Assembly (NCBI RefSeq): GCF_003977665.1 | Contig: NZ_RYYV01000021.1 | Location: 1-64,000 of the forward strand | Direction: 5' to 3' | DNA from: Dyella choica | GTDB lineage: Bacteria; Pseudomonadota; Gammaproteobacteria; Xanthomonadales; Rhodanobacteraceae | DNA: 64,000 nucleotides | Shown here: piece after piece, positions 45,583-55,156 of the stretch | Layout of the letters: each line of letters opens with the position of its first letter | Position numbering within the stretch: the first letter of the stretch is position 1 | Notes under the pieces: generated by a model | Database searches by the model: none | Seen by the model: the letters and a program-made list of their open reading frames with translations, nothing else | What the model was told of the DNA's origin: nothing | Made by a program: the position numbers and the translations under genes

Positions 45583-47304
45583 TCACGCCTCAACGTGTTC
45601 GCCCGCATGGACGGTGGCCGTGGAATCCGCGCCGATGGTCACGCACTGGTCGGCGATCGCCGCCACGCTGCTGCGATGCGAAACCACCAGCAAGATCGTG
45701 CGCGGCAAGCGGCGCTTCAACGCGGACAGCACGGCGATTTCGCCAGCCACGTCCAACGCCCCGGTAGCCTCGTCCAACAGAGCAAGCAGGGGTTGCCGAA
45801 GAATGACCTGCGCCAGCAACAGCCGCTGCAGCTCACCACCGGAAAGCCGGCTGGATGAGCTGCTCAAGGCCGTATCCAGCCCGTGTTGCGAATCGGCCAG
45901 ACGCTGGTCGAGGCCGACATCCGCCAGCGCGCGCTGCAGTCTTTCGTCGTCAGCATCCGGCGCGGCCCATAGCAGGCATTCACGTACCGAATGCTGCCAA
46001 GGCCGCACGCTTTGACTGATGTAGGCGCCATTGCGCACGAGTTCGCAATAGTCGTCGAAACCGATGGCGCGTTGACCTAGCCGCGCGCTGAATGCGCCTG
46101 GCTGCATCATGCCCGCCAGCACATCGACCAGGCTGGTCTTGCCGATACCGGAATTCCCGCAAAACAGCGTCAGCGTGCCTGCTGCCAGGGACAGGTTCCG
46201 AATGCCGACGGCGGCCAACGGCGCTGCCAACTGCATGTGTTCGATATGCAATGTGCCGGTGAGCTGTGCGCCGTGCAGCGGTGGCTTTGCCGGCCACGCC
46301 GGATGCAGCTGCATATAGCGTTGCCACAATTCGAAGGCCGGCGCCGCCGAATGCAACTGCTGCAGGCTTTGCCGCGTCGATAACAGATAAGGCAGCAAAC
46401 GCCCCAGCAGCAGGCCTATCGCGATGAGCGATGCCTGGTCGACGCCCGGCAAACGATAGGCAAGCACGAACATGGCGGCGATACCGGCGGCCGCCAGCAG
46501 TTCCAGCGTCAACCTTCCGGAGGCAATCACGTCCAGCTGATGGCGATAGCCTTCACCCAATTTCGCCGAAATTTCGCCATAGCTCGCCTTTTCCGCATCC
46601 TCTCGCTCGAACGAACGGACGTGGCGCAATCGTCGGGGAAAATCTTCCGTGTGCCAGAACAACCGCGTCAGATCGGCCACATACTGGCGACTGATCCTGG
46701 CCTGCTTGCGGCCATTGATACGCGATGCCGTCAAGGCCAGCACACCGAGCAACGGTGCGCCCAGTGCCAGGGGCGGCGATATCCACAGCGCCAGGCCAAG
46801 GCTGACGGCCGCGGTCATGCCGGCTACCAGCAGTTGCAGCCATGCGCTGAACCCCTGGGTGACTATTTCGACGTTGTAGGTGAGCACCTGCGCGATTTCC
46901 GCAGAGCTGGCGTCGGCCAGTGACGACAACGACGCGTCGATCAGGCGCGCATGCACGGCCTTGCGTAAATTCGTGCCGTAGCGGCTGGCCAGGTGGGCAG
47001 CCAGGCGCGCGGCTTGCCAGCGCAACAGAGCGAAGACTGCGGTGACGGCCGCGAACAGGATGGCATGGGTTTCTACGCCACCCTGCATGTCGATCGCCTT
47101 ACCGCCCAGTATCAGCGGGTGGTCGGGCTGGACCAGGGGTATGAGCAGGACGGCGGCGGCGCTGCCGGCTAGCGCACTGGCCAAGGACAGCAGCACATAG
47201 GCGATCATTTCGGCCAGGTCGATACCCTTGAGCGTAGCGAAAAAAGCGCTCGCTGGTATGCGCGCACGCTGTGCGGACCGAGTCACGGCCTCACCCGCTT
47301 CCAT
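45583..47304 (-). CDS. ABC exporter, fused permease and ATPase
   Basis: About 573 aa. Six membrane helices (residues about 20-290; LAEMIAYVLLSLASALAGSA) and a C-terminal ATPase: Walker A GNSGIGKTS, signature LSGGELQRLLLAQ, Walker B LLALLDEATGALD and switch His SHRSS. No peptidase C39 domain is present. Substrate unknown; the adjacent HprK-like and radical SAM genes suggest a modified peptide or glycan intermediate. The ATG at 47304 is chosen, while a start near 47388 overlapping the kinase gene is possible. Confidence 0.85.
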   Translation of the reverse strand: MEAGEAVTRSAQRARIPASAFFATLKGIDLAEMIAYVLLSLASALAGSAAAVLLIPLVQPDHPLILGGKAIDMQGGVETHAILFAAVTAVFALLRWQAARLAAHLASRYGTNLRKAVHARLIDASLSSLADASSAEIAQVLTYNVEIVTQGFSAWLQLLVAGMTAAVSLGLALWISPPLALGAPLLGVLALTASRINGRKQARISRQYVADLTRLFWHTEDFPRRLRHVRSFEREDAEKASYGEISAKLGEGYRHQLDVIASGRLTLELLAAAGIAAMFVLAYRLPGVDQASLIAIGLLLGRLLPYLLSTRQSLQQLHSAAPAFELWQRYMQLHPAWPAKPPLHGAQLTGTLHIEHMQLAAPLAAVGIRNLSLAAGTLTLFCGNSGIGKTSLVDVLAGMMQPGAFSARLGQRAIGFDDYCELVRNGAYISQSVRPWQHSVRECLLWAAPDADDERLQRALADVGLDQRLADSQHGLDTALSSSSSRLSGGELQRLLLAQVILRQPLLALLDEATGALDVAGEIAVLSALKRRLPRTILLVVSHRSSVAAIADQCVTIGADSTATVHAGEHVEA

Positions 47305-47359
47305 CCCTGCTGCCTGCAGGGAAACGGACCTGGTCGCGACAGGACTTCGAGCATCATCA

Positions 47360-48502
47360 TTATCCTGACGGCCGATCGAGCAGTGCATGCAGGGCCTCAA
47401 CGGCCGCCCGCGGATGCGCTCCGCGCCGCAATTCATGCACTCCCATCCGCACCAGCTTTTGCTGAAAGTGCAACCAGCCAGCTTGCCCTGACGCATACGG
47501 CTGATCTGCACGCAAGCGCGCAGCGATCTCGTCCTTCGGGATGGGCCGCAACAACGCGCCGGAGTTCTCCGCCACCTCGGCCGATGCAAACACCGCCCCC
47601 ACCAACTTCAGCGGCTCCGCAGCGAGGCGTCCATCGCCCAAGCGCAGATCCGCTTCGAACTTCTCCACCCCACTGCGTCGTCGAATGACAGCAGAGCCGC
47701 CGATCCAACTTCGCGCCGCCTCGCTGTCGAGCAGAGGCAAGCCATCGGCTTTCACATGCAGGTAATTGGCGATGCCGGTCGCCAGCATGCTTTCCGGCTG
47801 CACGAACACGGCGTCCTCGGCAAGAAAGTCCAGTCCTTGCAACAAGCCATGCAAGGTCAGGGTCGATTTACCCGCGCCGCTGTCGCCCAGCAATAGAATG
47901 CCGCGCCCTTCCCTGCCCACACAGGCACCATGCAAGGGCACCAGGCCCTGGCAGCGTGTTGCCAGCACGTATACGGCAAACTCGATCAGCTCGTAGCGCA
48001 GGTGGTAGGAGAACTCGAGCATGTCTTCAGAAACCACGATCAGCGCCTGCCGCTGTGCTGGCGATATCACCACGTAGTTGGCTGAGTTGATCACGCCTAG
48101 CAGCAATCCCAGCCCCGATTGCAGCTGCACCGGCGGCGGTTCGCCCGCGTTCGGCAAGTTCCGCTCCGGCACCAGCCGCAGTTCAACCCGCAGTTCCGGC
48201 GCGATGCCGGGAAAGCAGTGTGGGGGCAGTTCGCCAAACGCGGCGACGACCAGGTCCAGCAAGGCCTGGCTATCGCTCTCGAACAGGAAGCTCCCACCCA
48301 GCAGTTGCTGGTGTACGGACAGATGGCGCGGGTAACGCTCGCTGAAGGGATCTGCGCAAAGGTCGCGTGCGACGGGCTGGGGATGGGAGGCCATGCGGTA
48401 TCGGACGAAGCCATTGCAGCCAATGGGGTCCGCAGTGGGTGCGGCTTGAACGGCAAATGGTTGCATTCGGGCCGGCGCAACCGAATGCCTGGCATGGCGC
48501 AC
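47360..48502 (-). CDS. HPr-kinase-like (HprK-related) protein
   Basis: A 380-aa protein. Walker A GDSGAGKSTL at about residues 195-205, followed by LAEDAVFV, matches HprK-type kinases, but the HprK C-terminal motif is not clear. It resembles the HprK-related kinases found in peptide-modification (HPr-rel-A, lasso) loci. Start uncertain (48502, 48466 or 48394). It overlaps or abuts the ABC gene and is divergent from the radical SAM gene, with a gap of about 60 bp. Confidence 0.75.
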   Translation of the reverse strand: MRHARHSVAPARMQPFAVQAAPTADPIGCNGFVRYRMASHPQPVARDLCADPFSERYPRHLSVHQQLLGGSFLFESDSQALLDLVVAAFGELPPHCFPGIAPELRVELRLVPERNLPNAGEPPPVQLQSGLGLLLGVINSANYVVISPAQRQALIVVSEDMLEFSYHLRYELIEFAVYVLATRCQGLVPLHGACVGREGRGILLLGDSGAGKSTLTLHGLLQGLDFLAEDAVFVQPESMLATGIANYLHVKADGLPLLDSEAARSWIGGSAVIRRRSGVEKFEADLRLGDGRLAAEPLKLVGAVFASAEVAENSGALLRPIPKDEIAARLRADQPYASGQAGWLHFQQKLVRMGVHELRRGAHPRAAVEALHALLDRPSG

Positions 48503-48564
48503 TCACGGTCACGCAGCACAAGCAGGCTGCGGCGTTCCCCATGGCCAGATAAGGCGCCAAAGCG

Positions 48565-50055
48565 ATGCTAAAGATTCAGGTCGGCCACTCGTATTTCCTG
48601 CGGTACGACCGGAAACAATGGGAACGTGGCAAGCCCTATCCTCCGCTTGCGACGATCCAGGTTGCCGCCTTGCTGCGGCAGATGGGGCATGCGATCAGCC
48701 TGTTCGACGCCATGCTGGCCGAAGGCGTGGAAGATTACGCCGCATCGTTGCAAGCCGCGGCCCCCGACGTGGTGGTGTTCTACGAAGACAACTTCAATTA
48801 CCTCACCAAGATGTGCCTTGGCGTAATGCGCGAAGCGGCCTGCAGCATGATCGGTGAAGCGCGGGCGCGCGGCGTGCGCATCATCGTCGCCGGCTCTGAC
48901 GCCTCCGATCAGCCAGAAGCGTTTCTGGCCGCCGGCGCGCATGCTGTACTGATCGGCGAAGGCATCGCCGCCCTGGCCGAATTGATCAACCGCCTGGAGC
49001 GCGATCGCGGTATCGACCATGCAAGCTGGATAGCCGGAATCCCCGGCCTGGCCACCCAGGTCAGCGAAAAGACGCAGGTGACGCGCATCGGCGTGGTGCC
49101 GCCGGATCCGCGACTGACGCTGCGCCCGGCCTGGGATCTGCTCGACATCGAGCGCTATCGCGCCATGTGGCAAGAACGGCATGGCTACTTCAGCCTGAAC
49201 ATGGCCGCTTCGCGCGGCTGCCCGTTCCGCTGCAACTGGTGTGCCAAGCCGATCTGGGGCAACCACTACAACCAGCGCAGCGCGCAGGACATGGCGGCGG
49301 AGATGACGTACCTGAAGCAAACCTTCCAGCCCGACCATATCTGGATGGCCGACGACATCTTCGGCTTTCACGTCGACTGGGTCACCGAGTTCGCCGAGCA
49401 CTTGAGCCGTTCCCGCGGCTCGGTGCCGTTCACCATTCAGACCCGCGCCGACCTGATCAGCGAACGCATGGCCGATGCGCTCAGGCAGGCCGGCTGCTCG
49501 GAAACCTGGATCGGCGCCGAAAGCGGCAGCCAACGCGTGCTGGACGCGATGAACAAGGGCACACGGGTGCCGGAACTGATCGCAGCACGCGAACGATTGG
49601 GAAGCCGCGGCATTCGCGTCGGCTTTTTCATCCAGCTGGGCTACCAGGGCGAGCAATTGAACGATCTGCTCGCTACCCGCGAACTGGTGACGCAAGCCGC
49701 GCCGGACGATATCGGCGTGAGCGTTTCCTATCCTTTGCCCGGCACCAAGTTCTACGAACAGGTGAAGGAGCAGCTCGGCAAGAAAACCCACTGGGATGAC
49801 AGTGGCGACCTGGCGATGATGTTTCGCGGCGCCTACGACTCGGATTTCTATCGCCGCTTCCGCGACCTGCTGCATGAGCAGGTCACGCTGCAGCAAGCGC
49901 AACCCGACGAAACCGCTGAGCATTACAGCCAGGCCTGCACGGCGCTGGATGCTCGATGGAGTGCGCTGATCGCCAGCGAATCGGCCCATCGCACCGAGCA
50001 CGCAATCTCCCCCCTAGCCACGATCCGCCATGCTGCCGCCGCTCAAAATTGTTAA
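48565..50055 (+). CDS. B12-binding radical SAM protein
   Basis: A 496-aa enzyme. Residues about 15-160 form a cobalamin-binding Rossmann domain (DVVVFYEDNFNYL, IIVAGSDASDQPEAF, VLIGEG). The radical SAM core carries the [4Fe-4S] motif RGCPFRCNWCAKP at about residue 218. Such enzymes catalyse methylations or rearrangements on unactivated carbons. Coupled to the NTase gene (26-bp overlap). Substrate unknown. Confidence 0.88.
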   Translation: MLKIQVGHSYFLRYDRKQWERGKPYPPLATIQVAALLRQMGHAISLFDAMLAEGVEDYAASLQAAAPDVVVFYEDNFNYLTKMCLGVMREAACSMIGEARARGVRIIVAGSDASDQPEAFLAAGAHAVLIGEGIAALAELINRLERDRGIDHASWIAGIPGLATQVSEKTQVTRIGVVPPDPRLTLRPAWDLLDIERYRAMWQERHGYFSLNMAASRGCPFRCNWCAKPIWGNHYNQRSAQDMAAEMTYLKQTFQPDHIWMADDIFGFHVDWVTEFAEHLSRSRGSVPFTIQTRADLISERMADALRQAGCSETWIGAESGSQRVLDAMNKGTRVPELIAARERLGSRGIRVGFFIQLGYQGEQLNDLLATRELVTQAAPDDIGVSVSYPLPGTKFYEQVKEQLGKKTHWDDSGDLAMMFRGAYDSDFYRRFRDLLHEQVTLQQAQPDETAEHYSQACTALDARWSALIASESAHRTEHAISPLATIRHAAAAQNC

Positions 50056-51241
50056 GGACGGCCTGTGCCGCACCACCGAAACGCTCGCTGCGGAATTGGC
50101 GCGCCCCGGTGGCGATGCGCCCGAGTGGAACGAACTGGAATGGCGCCTGGCTTGCGCTGCTGCCGCCGCGCACGGCATTTCGCCAATGCTGTGGCGCTCG
50201 TCGCCCTGGCAAAACCTGGCCTGGCGGCGCTTTCTGGAAGACCAGTACCGGCATGTCGAGCAACGTCATCAGCGCATCACGGCCTTGCTTGGGCGTATTG
50301 ATGCGGAGGCCCGCTCGGCCGGCATTGCCATGGTCGCCCTGAAGGGCTCCGCCTTGCATGCCATCGGCCTGTACGCGCCGGGCGAACGCCCCATGGCAGA
50401 CATCGATTTGCTGGTGCGCGATGAAGACCTGGAGCGAACCGGCGAGCTGCTGCAATCGCTGGATTACGTGGAATCGTTCAGACAGTGGAAACATCGGGCG
50501 TTCAAGCCTGCTACCGGCGAACCGGTGCTGGGATTGGGTGAGCACCGCGATACGCCGATCAATATCGAACTGCATACGCGCATTCAGGAGCGGCTGCCGA
50601 TTTCCACGATCGACATCACCCATCGCGTCTACCCGCGCCATCCGCAGCCGGGCTTGAATCCCTATCCTTCCATCGGCGCCTTGATGAGCCATTTGCTGCT
50701 GCATGCCGCCGGCAATATCTGCGGGCGCAGCCTGCGCATGATGCATCTGAACGACATCCCGCTTTTGGCCCGGCGCATGAGCCTCAGCGATTGGGATGCG
50801 TTGTGGAATGAACCAGTGCCGGCGTGGTGGGCCTTGCCGCCTCTGCGCATGGTGGCGCGCTATTACGCCGACGCGGTTCCGCGCGTTGTGCTTGACCGCC
50901 TGGAACCGGAGTGTCCACCCTTGCTGCGCAAGATGTCACGGCAGCAGACGCTGACGCAGGTTTCCTGCTCGGCCCTATGGCTTAGCCCGCTGCCCGGCAT
51001 CGAATGGTCGCGTTCGCTGGGCGAAGCCGGTCGCGTTGTATTGAATCGAATCAGGCCTAGCGAAGAAGCCCGCCAGGAACGCGTCGACATGCTGCGTACG
51101 CAACTTTGGCTGCAAGGACAACCGTGGGGCCGCCTGAAACTAGGGCGACGGATACTGACCTGGCTGACCCGGCCGGTACCGCGAATGGATATGTTGTACG
51201 TGGTGCGGGCAGCGTTGGATGAATTTATTTCGGCGGCTTGA
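50030..51241 (+). CDS. Nucleotidyltransferase family protein (NTP_transf_5-like)
   Basis: A 403-aa protein. AMVALKGSALHAIGLYAPGERPMADIDLLV carries the nucleotidyltransferase-fold Gly-Ser and Asp-x-Asp signature. Proteins of this family accompany HprK-related kinases and PqqD-like peptides in modification loci. It starts inside the radical SAM gene, so translation is coupled. The reaction (nucleotidyl transfer to a peptide or sugar) is inferred. Confidence 0.78.
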   Translation: MLPPLKIVKDGLCRTTETLAAELARPGGDAPEWNELEWRLACAAAAAHGISPMLWRSSPWQNLAWRRFLEDQYRHVEQRHQRITALLGRIDAEARSAGIAMVALKGSALHAIGLYAPGERPMADIDLLVRDEDLERTGELLQSLDYVESFRQWKHRAFKPATGEPVLGLGEHRDTPINIELHTRIQERLPISTIDITHRVYPRHPQPGLNPYPSIGALMSHLLLHAAGNICGRSLRMMHLNDIPLLARRMSLSDWDALWNEPVPAWWALPPLRMVARYYADAVPRVVLDRLEPECPPLLRKMSRQQTLTQVSCSALWLSPLPGIEWSRSLGEAGRVVLNRIRPSEEARQERVDMLRTQLWLQGQPWGRLKLGRRILTWLTRPVPRMDMLYVVRAALDEFISAA

Positions 51242-51253
51242 GCGTTCGCCTGC

Positions 51254-51316
51254 GTAGGCTGGGATGAAATCCCGGCATTGCTATGGGCACGAAGCTGGGA
51301 TTTCATCTCAGCCTAC
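51254..51316. repeat. REP pair at convergent gene ends
   Basis: GTAGGCTGGGATGAAATCCC at left and TTTCATCTCAGCCTAC at right. The right GTAG (complement 51313-51316) supplies the stop of the GT4 gene; the left lies 13 bp after the NTase stop. Confidence 0.9.
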
Positions 51317-52443
51317 AATGAGGGACCGGCCAGAACAGATGCGCGGGCGCAATGCAAGCGCTGATACAAGGCCTCAAACATTCGCGCCGTGCAATCGGCA
51401 TCCTCCAGCAAGGCTTTGCGCTGCGCCCTTGCCGCCAGTTGCAGTCGCAGTGCTTCGTCATCCAGCACACGGCGTATCGTTTCGGCCAGTTCTTCCCAAT
51501 CGCCCACCGGCACCGCCAGGGCCGCCAAGGGCGACCACTCTGCGATATGCCCCACTGCCGTCCCTACCGTCGGCACTCCTGCGACGGCCGCTTCCAGCAG
51601 GACCAGCGGCCCGGCTTCATGCAGGGACGACATCACCAGCAGGTCCGCCGCTTCCATGATCGGACGCAGTTCACGCTGGGTTTTGAAGCCGAGAAAACGC
51701 ACCTGGCGCTGCAGGCCCAGCTCACGTGCCTGTGCCTCCAGCTCGCCGCGCAGGGTGTCGACACCAACGATGTTCAGTTGGAATTCCAACCCCTCTTTGG
51801 CCAGCACAGCCAGCGCACGCAGCAAGGTCGACTGATCCTTCACCCGGTTGAGGCTGGCCACATGAACCAGGTGCGCGCGCTCGGCGCTGCGCCTGCGAGG
51901 CGTGAGTGGAGGCCACTTCTGCAGGTCGACACCCAGCGGTACGCGTACCGGATCCAGGCCCAGGGCACGAAGTGAATCGATGATGGGCATGCTGGCAGCG
52001 GTAACCATGTCGGTGCTGCGCAATACCAGCGCTTCGCGCAAGCGCCCTTGCCATTTGCGCCGCCCCCCATAGCCGATCTCATGCATGGCAACGAGTTCGC
52101 CGCCGGCGATATGCACCAGACTTGGAAGACGCAAACCTTTGGCCGCAGCGACCGCGACCAGGCTGCAAGAGCCGGAAAAAATCGCGTGAATGAGATCGAA
52201 CGGGGCACGCCGGTGCTCGGCATTGATCGCCGCGATGGCACGCAGGCGTGTCCAGCCTTCGCCGATATTGTGGACATGCGCACCGAGTAGCTCCCAGTGT
52301 GCCGCCGTCACCTCCTGATGCAACACGAAGACGTGCACTTCGTGCCGGCGCGCCATACGCTCGATCAAGGCCAGAAAGGCGGGGATCACGCGGCGTTCGC
52401 CGCTTCGGTCCACACCACCGGGAAGGACCAGGGCGAGCTTCAT
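51313..52443 (-). CDS. Glycosyltransferase, GT4 family
   Basis: A 376-aa GT-B enzyme. MKLALVLPGGVDRSGERRVI at the N-terminus; C-terminal domain VHVASLNRVKDQSTLLRAL and the nucleotide-binding EAGPLVLLEAAVAGVPTVGT with the catalytic E-x7-E pattern. Transfers a sugar from NDP-sugar onto a growing glycan. The ATG at 52443 overlaps the preceding gene's stop (ATGA). Stop codon from a REP. Confidence 0.88.
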   Translation of the reverse strand: MKLALVLPGGVDRSGERRVIPAFLALIERMARRHEVHVFVLHQEVTAAHWELLGAHVHNIGEGWTRLRAIAAINAEHRRAPFDLIHAIFSGSCSLVAVAAAKGLRLPSLVHIAGGELVAMHEIGYGGRRKWQGRLREALVLRSTDMVTAASMPIIDSLRALGLDPVRVPLGVDLQKWPPLTPRRRSAERAHLVHVASLNRVKDQSTLLRALAVLAKEGLEFQLNIVGVDTLRGELEAQARELGLQRQVRFLGFKTQRELRPIMEAADLLVMSSLHEAGPLVLLEAAVAGVPTVGTAVGHIAEWSPLAALAVPVGDWEELAETIRRVLDDEALRLQLAARAQRKALLEDADCTARMFEALYQRLHCARASVLAGPSL

Positions 52444-53558
52444 CGCGTATTCCTGGCCAGCACTTGCGCATAAGCTGCGGCCCATTGGCGGCCCAGCGCC
52501 GTAAACGAAAGCTTTTGCTCGAAATGCGCGCGCACCTGCGCCGGCGTGGGTCTGTTGCAGGCTGCACGCAGCAGCGCGTCGGCCAGGCTCGCGGCATCGC
52601 CGCAAGGCCACAATTCGCCGATGCGCCCGCCATCCGTCAAGGCACGGAACGACGGGATATCGGTAACCACCGGGCACGCTCCGCAAGCCATGGCTTCCAG
52701 CAAGGCGTAGCCACAGCTTTCGGCACGGCTGCCGGAAACGAACAGATCAGCCGATTGCATCAGCCGCTCGATGTTCGCATGGGGAACCTTGCCGAGCAGA
52801 TGGACGCGCCCGGCCAGTCTTGCATCTCGCGCGATGCGCTGTTGCACCTGAGCGAGCAACGGCGCGCTGCCGAAGGCGCACCACAACTGCAGATCTGGCA
52901 GTTGCGATGCGGCCTGGGCAACGCCGCCCAGTACGGTCAAGGGATCCTTGCCGGCACTCAGATGCCCTACCCACACGACGCACGGATCACCGTAAAGGCC
53001 GCTCTCTGACCGCGCCTGCGCACGATCGCCCGGCACGAAGCGGCAGCTCGACTCGGGTATCGCGAACAGCTGCGTCTCGGATCCGAACACGCCGGCTGCC
53101 GTGAAGGGTTTCGCCAATTCGAGCGACGTAAAGGCTACGCCCGCCGCGCCGGCGTACCAGGCTCGCCACTGTGATCGGCGCCACCAGCGTGGCGGCCGGT
53201 CGGCATGGTCCTGGAACAGCACCGGCAAGCGCGGCAGGTAATGCGAAATGGCAATGGCCTGTTCGCCGAAGCCCAGGCCATGCACGTGCAGGACGTTTGC
53301 CTTGATTTGGTCGAGCAAATCCGCGAAGTGATAACCCCGATCGAGCAAAGTCCTGGCGCGGCCGACCGGCATGAAGTGATACTCGATACCGTTGCGCGCC
53401 AGCCGCTCCTTGTGCGCTGCGGCCTGGATCACCGAGACCTTGATGCCGGAGCTGGCGGCCGCTTCGGGAATGTCGACCACCGAAGGCCAGAGCTCGAAGA
53501 CCTGCGTTGGGGTGAGCCCCTTGGGTGCCGGAAAGAAATTGATCTGGGCCACGTGCAC
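52440..53558 (-). CDS. Glycosyltransferase, GT4 family
   Basis: A 372-aa GT-B enzyme with HVHGLGFGEQAIAISHYLPR, VWVGHLSAGKDPLTVLGG and SRAESCGYALLEAMACGACPVV (E-x7-E). GTG start at 53558, 4 bp after the upstream stop. Paired with the following GT4 gene. Confidence 0.88.
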   Translation of the reverse strand: MHVAQINFFPAPKGLTPTQVFELWPSVVDIPEAAASSGIKVSVIQAAAHKERLARNGIEYHFMPVGRARTLLDRGYHFADLLDQIKANVLHVHGLGFGEQAIAISHYLPRLPVLFQDHADRPPRWWRRSQWRAWYAGAAGVAFTSLELAKPFTAAGVFGSETQLFAIPESSCRFVPGDRAQARSESGLYGDPCVVWVGHLSAGKDPLTVLGGVAQAASQLPDLQLWCAFGSAPLLAQVQQRIARDARLAGRVHLLGKVPHANIERLMQSADLFVSGSRAESCGYALLEAMACGACPVVTDIPSFRALTDGGRIGELWPCGDAASLADALLRAACNRPTPAQVRAHFEQKLSFTALGRQWAAAYAQVLARNTR

Positions 53559-53562
53559 GGGT

Positions 53563-55077
53563 CTACAGCCCCGTCACCTGCGGCATGCGCAGCTGCACCA
53601 GCCGATTGGCCAGGTTCAACTCCCACGGCCGGTCATAGCGACGGAAGCGATAGCGCCAGGTCGCCATCGCGCTCAAGCTGAGCTTGGCCCATGGCGGCGA
53701 GCGCAAGTCCTGCACGGTAGGAAAGCGACAACGCAGCACGGTGACGAAGTCATGGATACGCTGACGCAACTTGTCCGTGAGCCAGGGCGCATCGGCATGG
53801 CAGTAGTAGTCCACCCAATGCTTCTGGGTCCATTCCTCCGGCGTTTGCGGAAACTGGATCGGTTCGCCATGCAGGTCGAGCAACGGTCTGCCTGGCCGCT
53901 TGGCGCGATCCTTCTCGTGTCGGGCGCTCTCAGGCAAGGGTGTGTAGATATAGATGACGATTTCCGTTTCCGGATTGACTCGCTTCAATTCGCGAATGAA
54001 CTCGAAGCTGTGTTCGGTTTCCGCTTCGGTGTCCTCAGGCGGAGCGACCATGAAGGACAGCTCGGGAATGACGCCATGGCGCCGGCATAGTTCGGTCACC
54101 TGCAAGGTCTGGTCCGGCCGCGTGCCCTTGCGGATCTCCTTCAGCATCTGGCTGTTGGGCGATTCCGCGCCGATGTAAGCCATCTTCAAGCGGCTTTTTC
54201 GTACCAGCTTCCAGGTGCTTTCCGAGAGCCGCAGCAGCGAATCCGACCGGGCGAAACACCACCACGGCATTTCCAGCCTGGCCATCACTTCAAGCAGCGG
54301 GATCATGTCCTCTTCGCGATCAAAAAAGTTGTTGTCGAAGTACAGGACCGAATCGGCGCCCAGTTCGTATTTGAGATAGCGCAGGTCGCGTTCCAGCCGC
54401 TCCGCGGCCGGCAGCATGGTGATGCCGCCGAACATCGCCGCCACGCCGCAGAACGTGCAGTGGAACCGGCAGCCGATCGCCGCCTGATGCGCAGCGGTAC
54501 GCCGGCCAAGAAACGTGCGGGCCAGATAGCGGCGAGGGTCGCCCAGCTTGTGGTACGGCAACACCGCGCCATGCTCGTGCATCGAAAAACGGCGGCTCGG
54601 GTTGTGCACGATGCTGTCGCCATTCCGCCATGACAGGCCGCCGATATGGGCCAGTGCAGGTACAGGCTGGCGCAAAGCGTTCAGCAACTCAGGCAGACTC
54701 TCTTCGCCCTGACCGCGAATCGCGTAGTCGACGTAAGGCGCCGCCAGCGCGGTGTTGGTGTGCAAGGTGGGGAAGTAGCCGCCCCAGATGATCGGCACCC
54801 GCGGAAAGCGCTCGCGGATCGCTTTGGACACATCGATCGCCGGCGCGATTTGCGGGCCGCCCATGACGCTGACGCCCACGGCATCGAATTGGCCGTCCTC
54901 CATCTTGCGCAGCGTCGCGGCAATCAGGTCGCGATCGACGTTGCCGTCGAGGATTTCGCTGCTGCCCTGCTTGTCCAGCGCGGCGGACAGGTGCAGCAGG
55001 GAAAGTGGAAAGCGCGCACTGGCGGAGCGCGTTGTGATGGTGGGGTTGATCAGTAGTGTATGGGGAGATTTGGACAT
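53563..55077 (-). CDS. B12-binding radical SAM protein (second)
   Basis: A 504-aa enzyme. The cobalamin domain covers residues about 5-150 (VGVSVMGGPQIAPAIDVSKA, IWGGYFPTLH, YAIRGQGEESLPELL). The cluster motif is IGCRFHCTFCGV at about residue 205. ETEHSFEFIRELKRVNPETE and a C-terminal accessory domain follow. Within an exopolysaccharide-type operon, next to methyltransferase and GT genes, it may methylate or rearrange a sugar or lipid. Function inferred. Confidence 0.88.
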   Translation of the reverse strand: MSKSPHTLLINPTITTRSASARFPLSLLHLSAALDKQGSSEILDGNVDRDLIAATLRKMEDGQFDAVGVSVMGGPQIAPAIDVSKAIRERFPRVPIIWGGYFPTLHTNTALAAPYVDYAIRGQGEESLPELLNALRQPVPALAHIGGLSWRNGDSIVHNPSRRFSMHEHGAVLPYHKLGDPRRYLARTFLGRRTAAHQAAIGCRFHCTFCGVAAMFGGITMLPAAERLERDLRYLKYELGADSVLYFDNNFFDREEDMIPLLEVMARLEMPWWCFARSDSLLRLSESTWKLVRKSRLKMAYIGAESPNSQMLKEIRKGTRPDQTLQVTELCRRHGVIPELSFMVAPPEDTEAETEHSFEFIRELKRVNPETEIVIYIYTPLPESARHEKDRAKRPGRPLLDLHGEPIQFPQTPEEWTQKHWVDYYCHADAPWLTDKLRQRIHDFVTVLRCRFPTVQDLRSPPWAKLSLSAMATWRYRFRRYDRPWELNLANRLVQLRMPQVTGL

Positions 55078-55156
55078 GCCGAAAGTCAATCGCTCGCTAA
55101 GTCATCCCGCATGACGGTCACGTCCGCGAAAACGGCGTGACCGGGAAAAATGGAGT

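Noticed and set aside
48568-50001. 477-aa open frame antisense to the B12-radical SAM gene
   Set aside because: The plus strand holds the CxxxCxxC motif and cobalamin domain; the antisense frame has no domain.
45583-51241. Lasso peptide biosynthetic cluster
   Set aside because: HprK-like, NTase and ABC genes fit, but no precursor, leader peptidase/RRE or asparagine-synthetase-like cyclase gene is seen.
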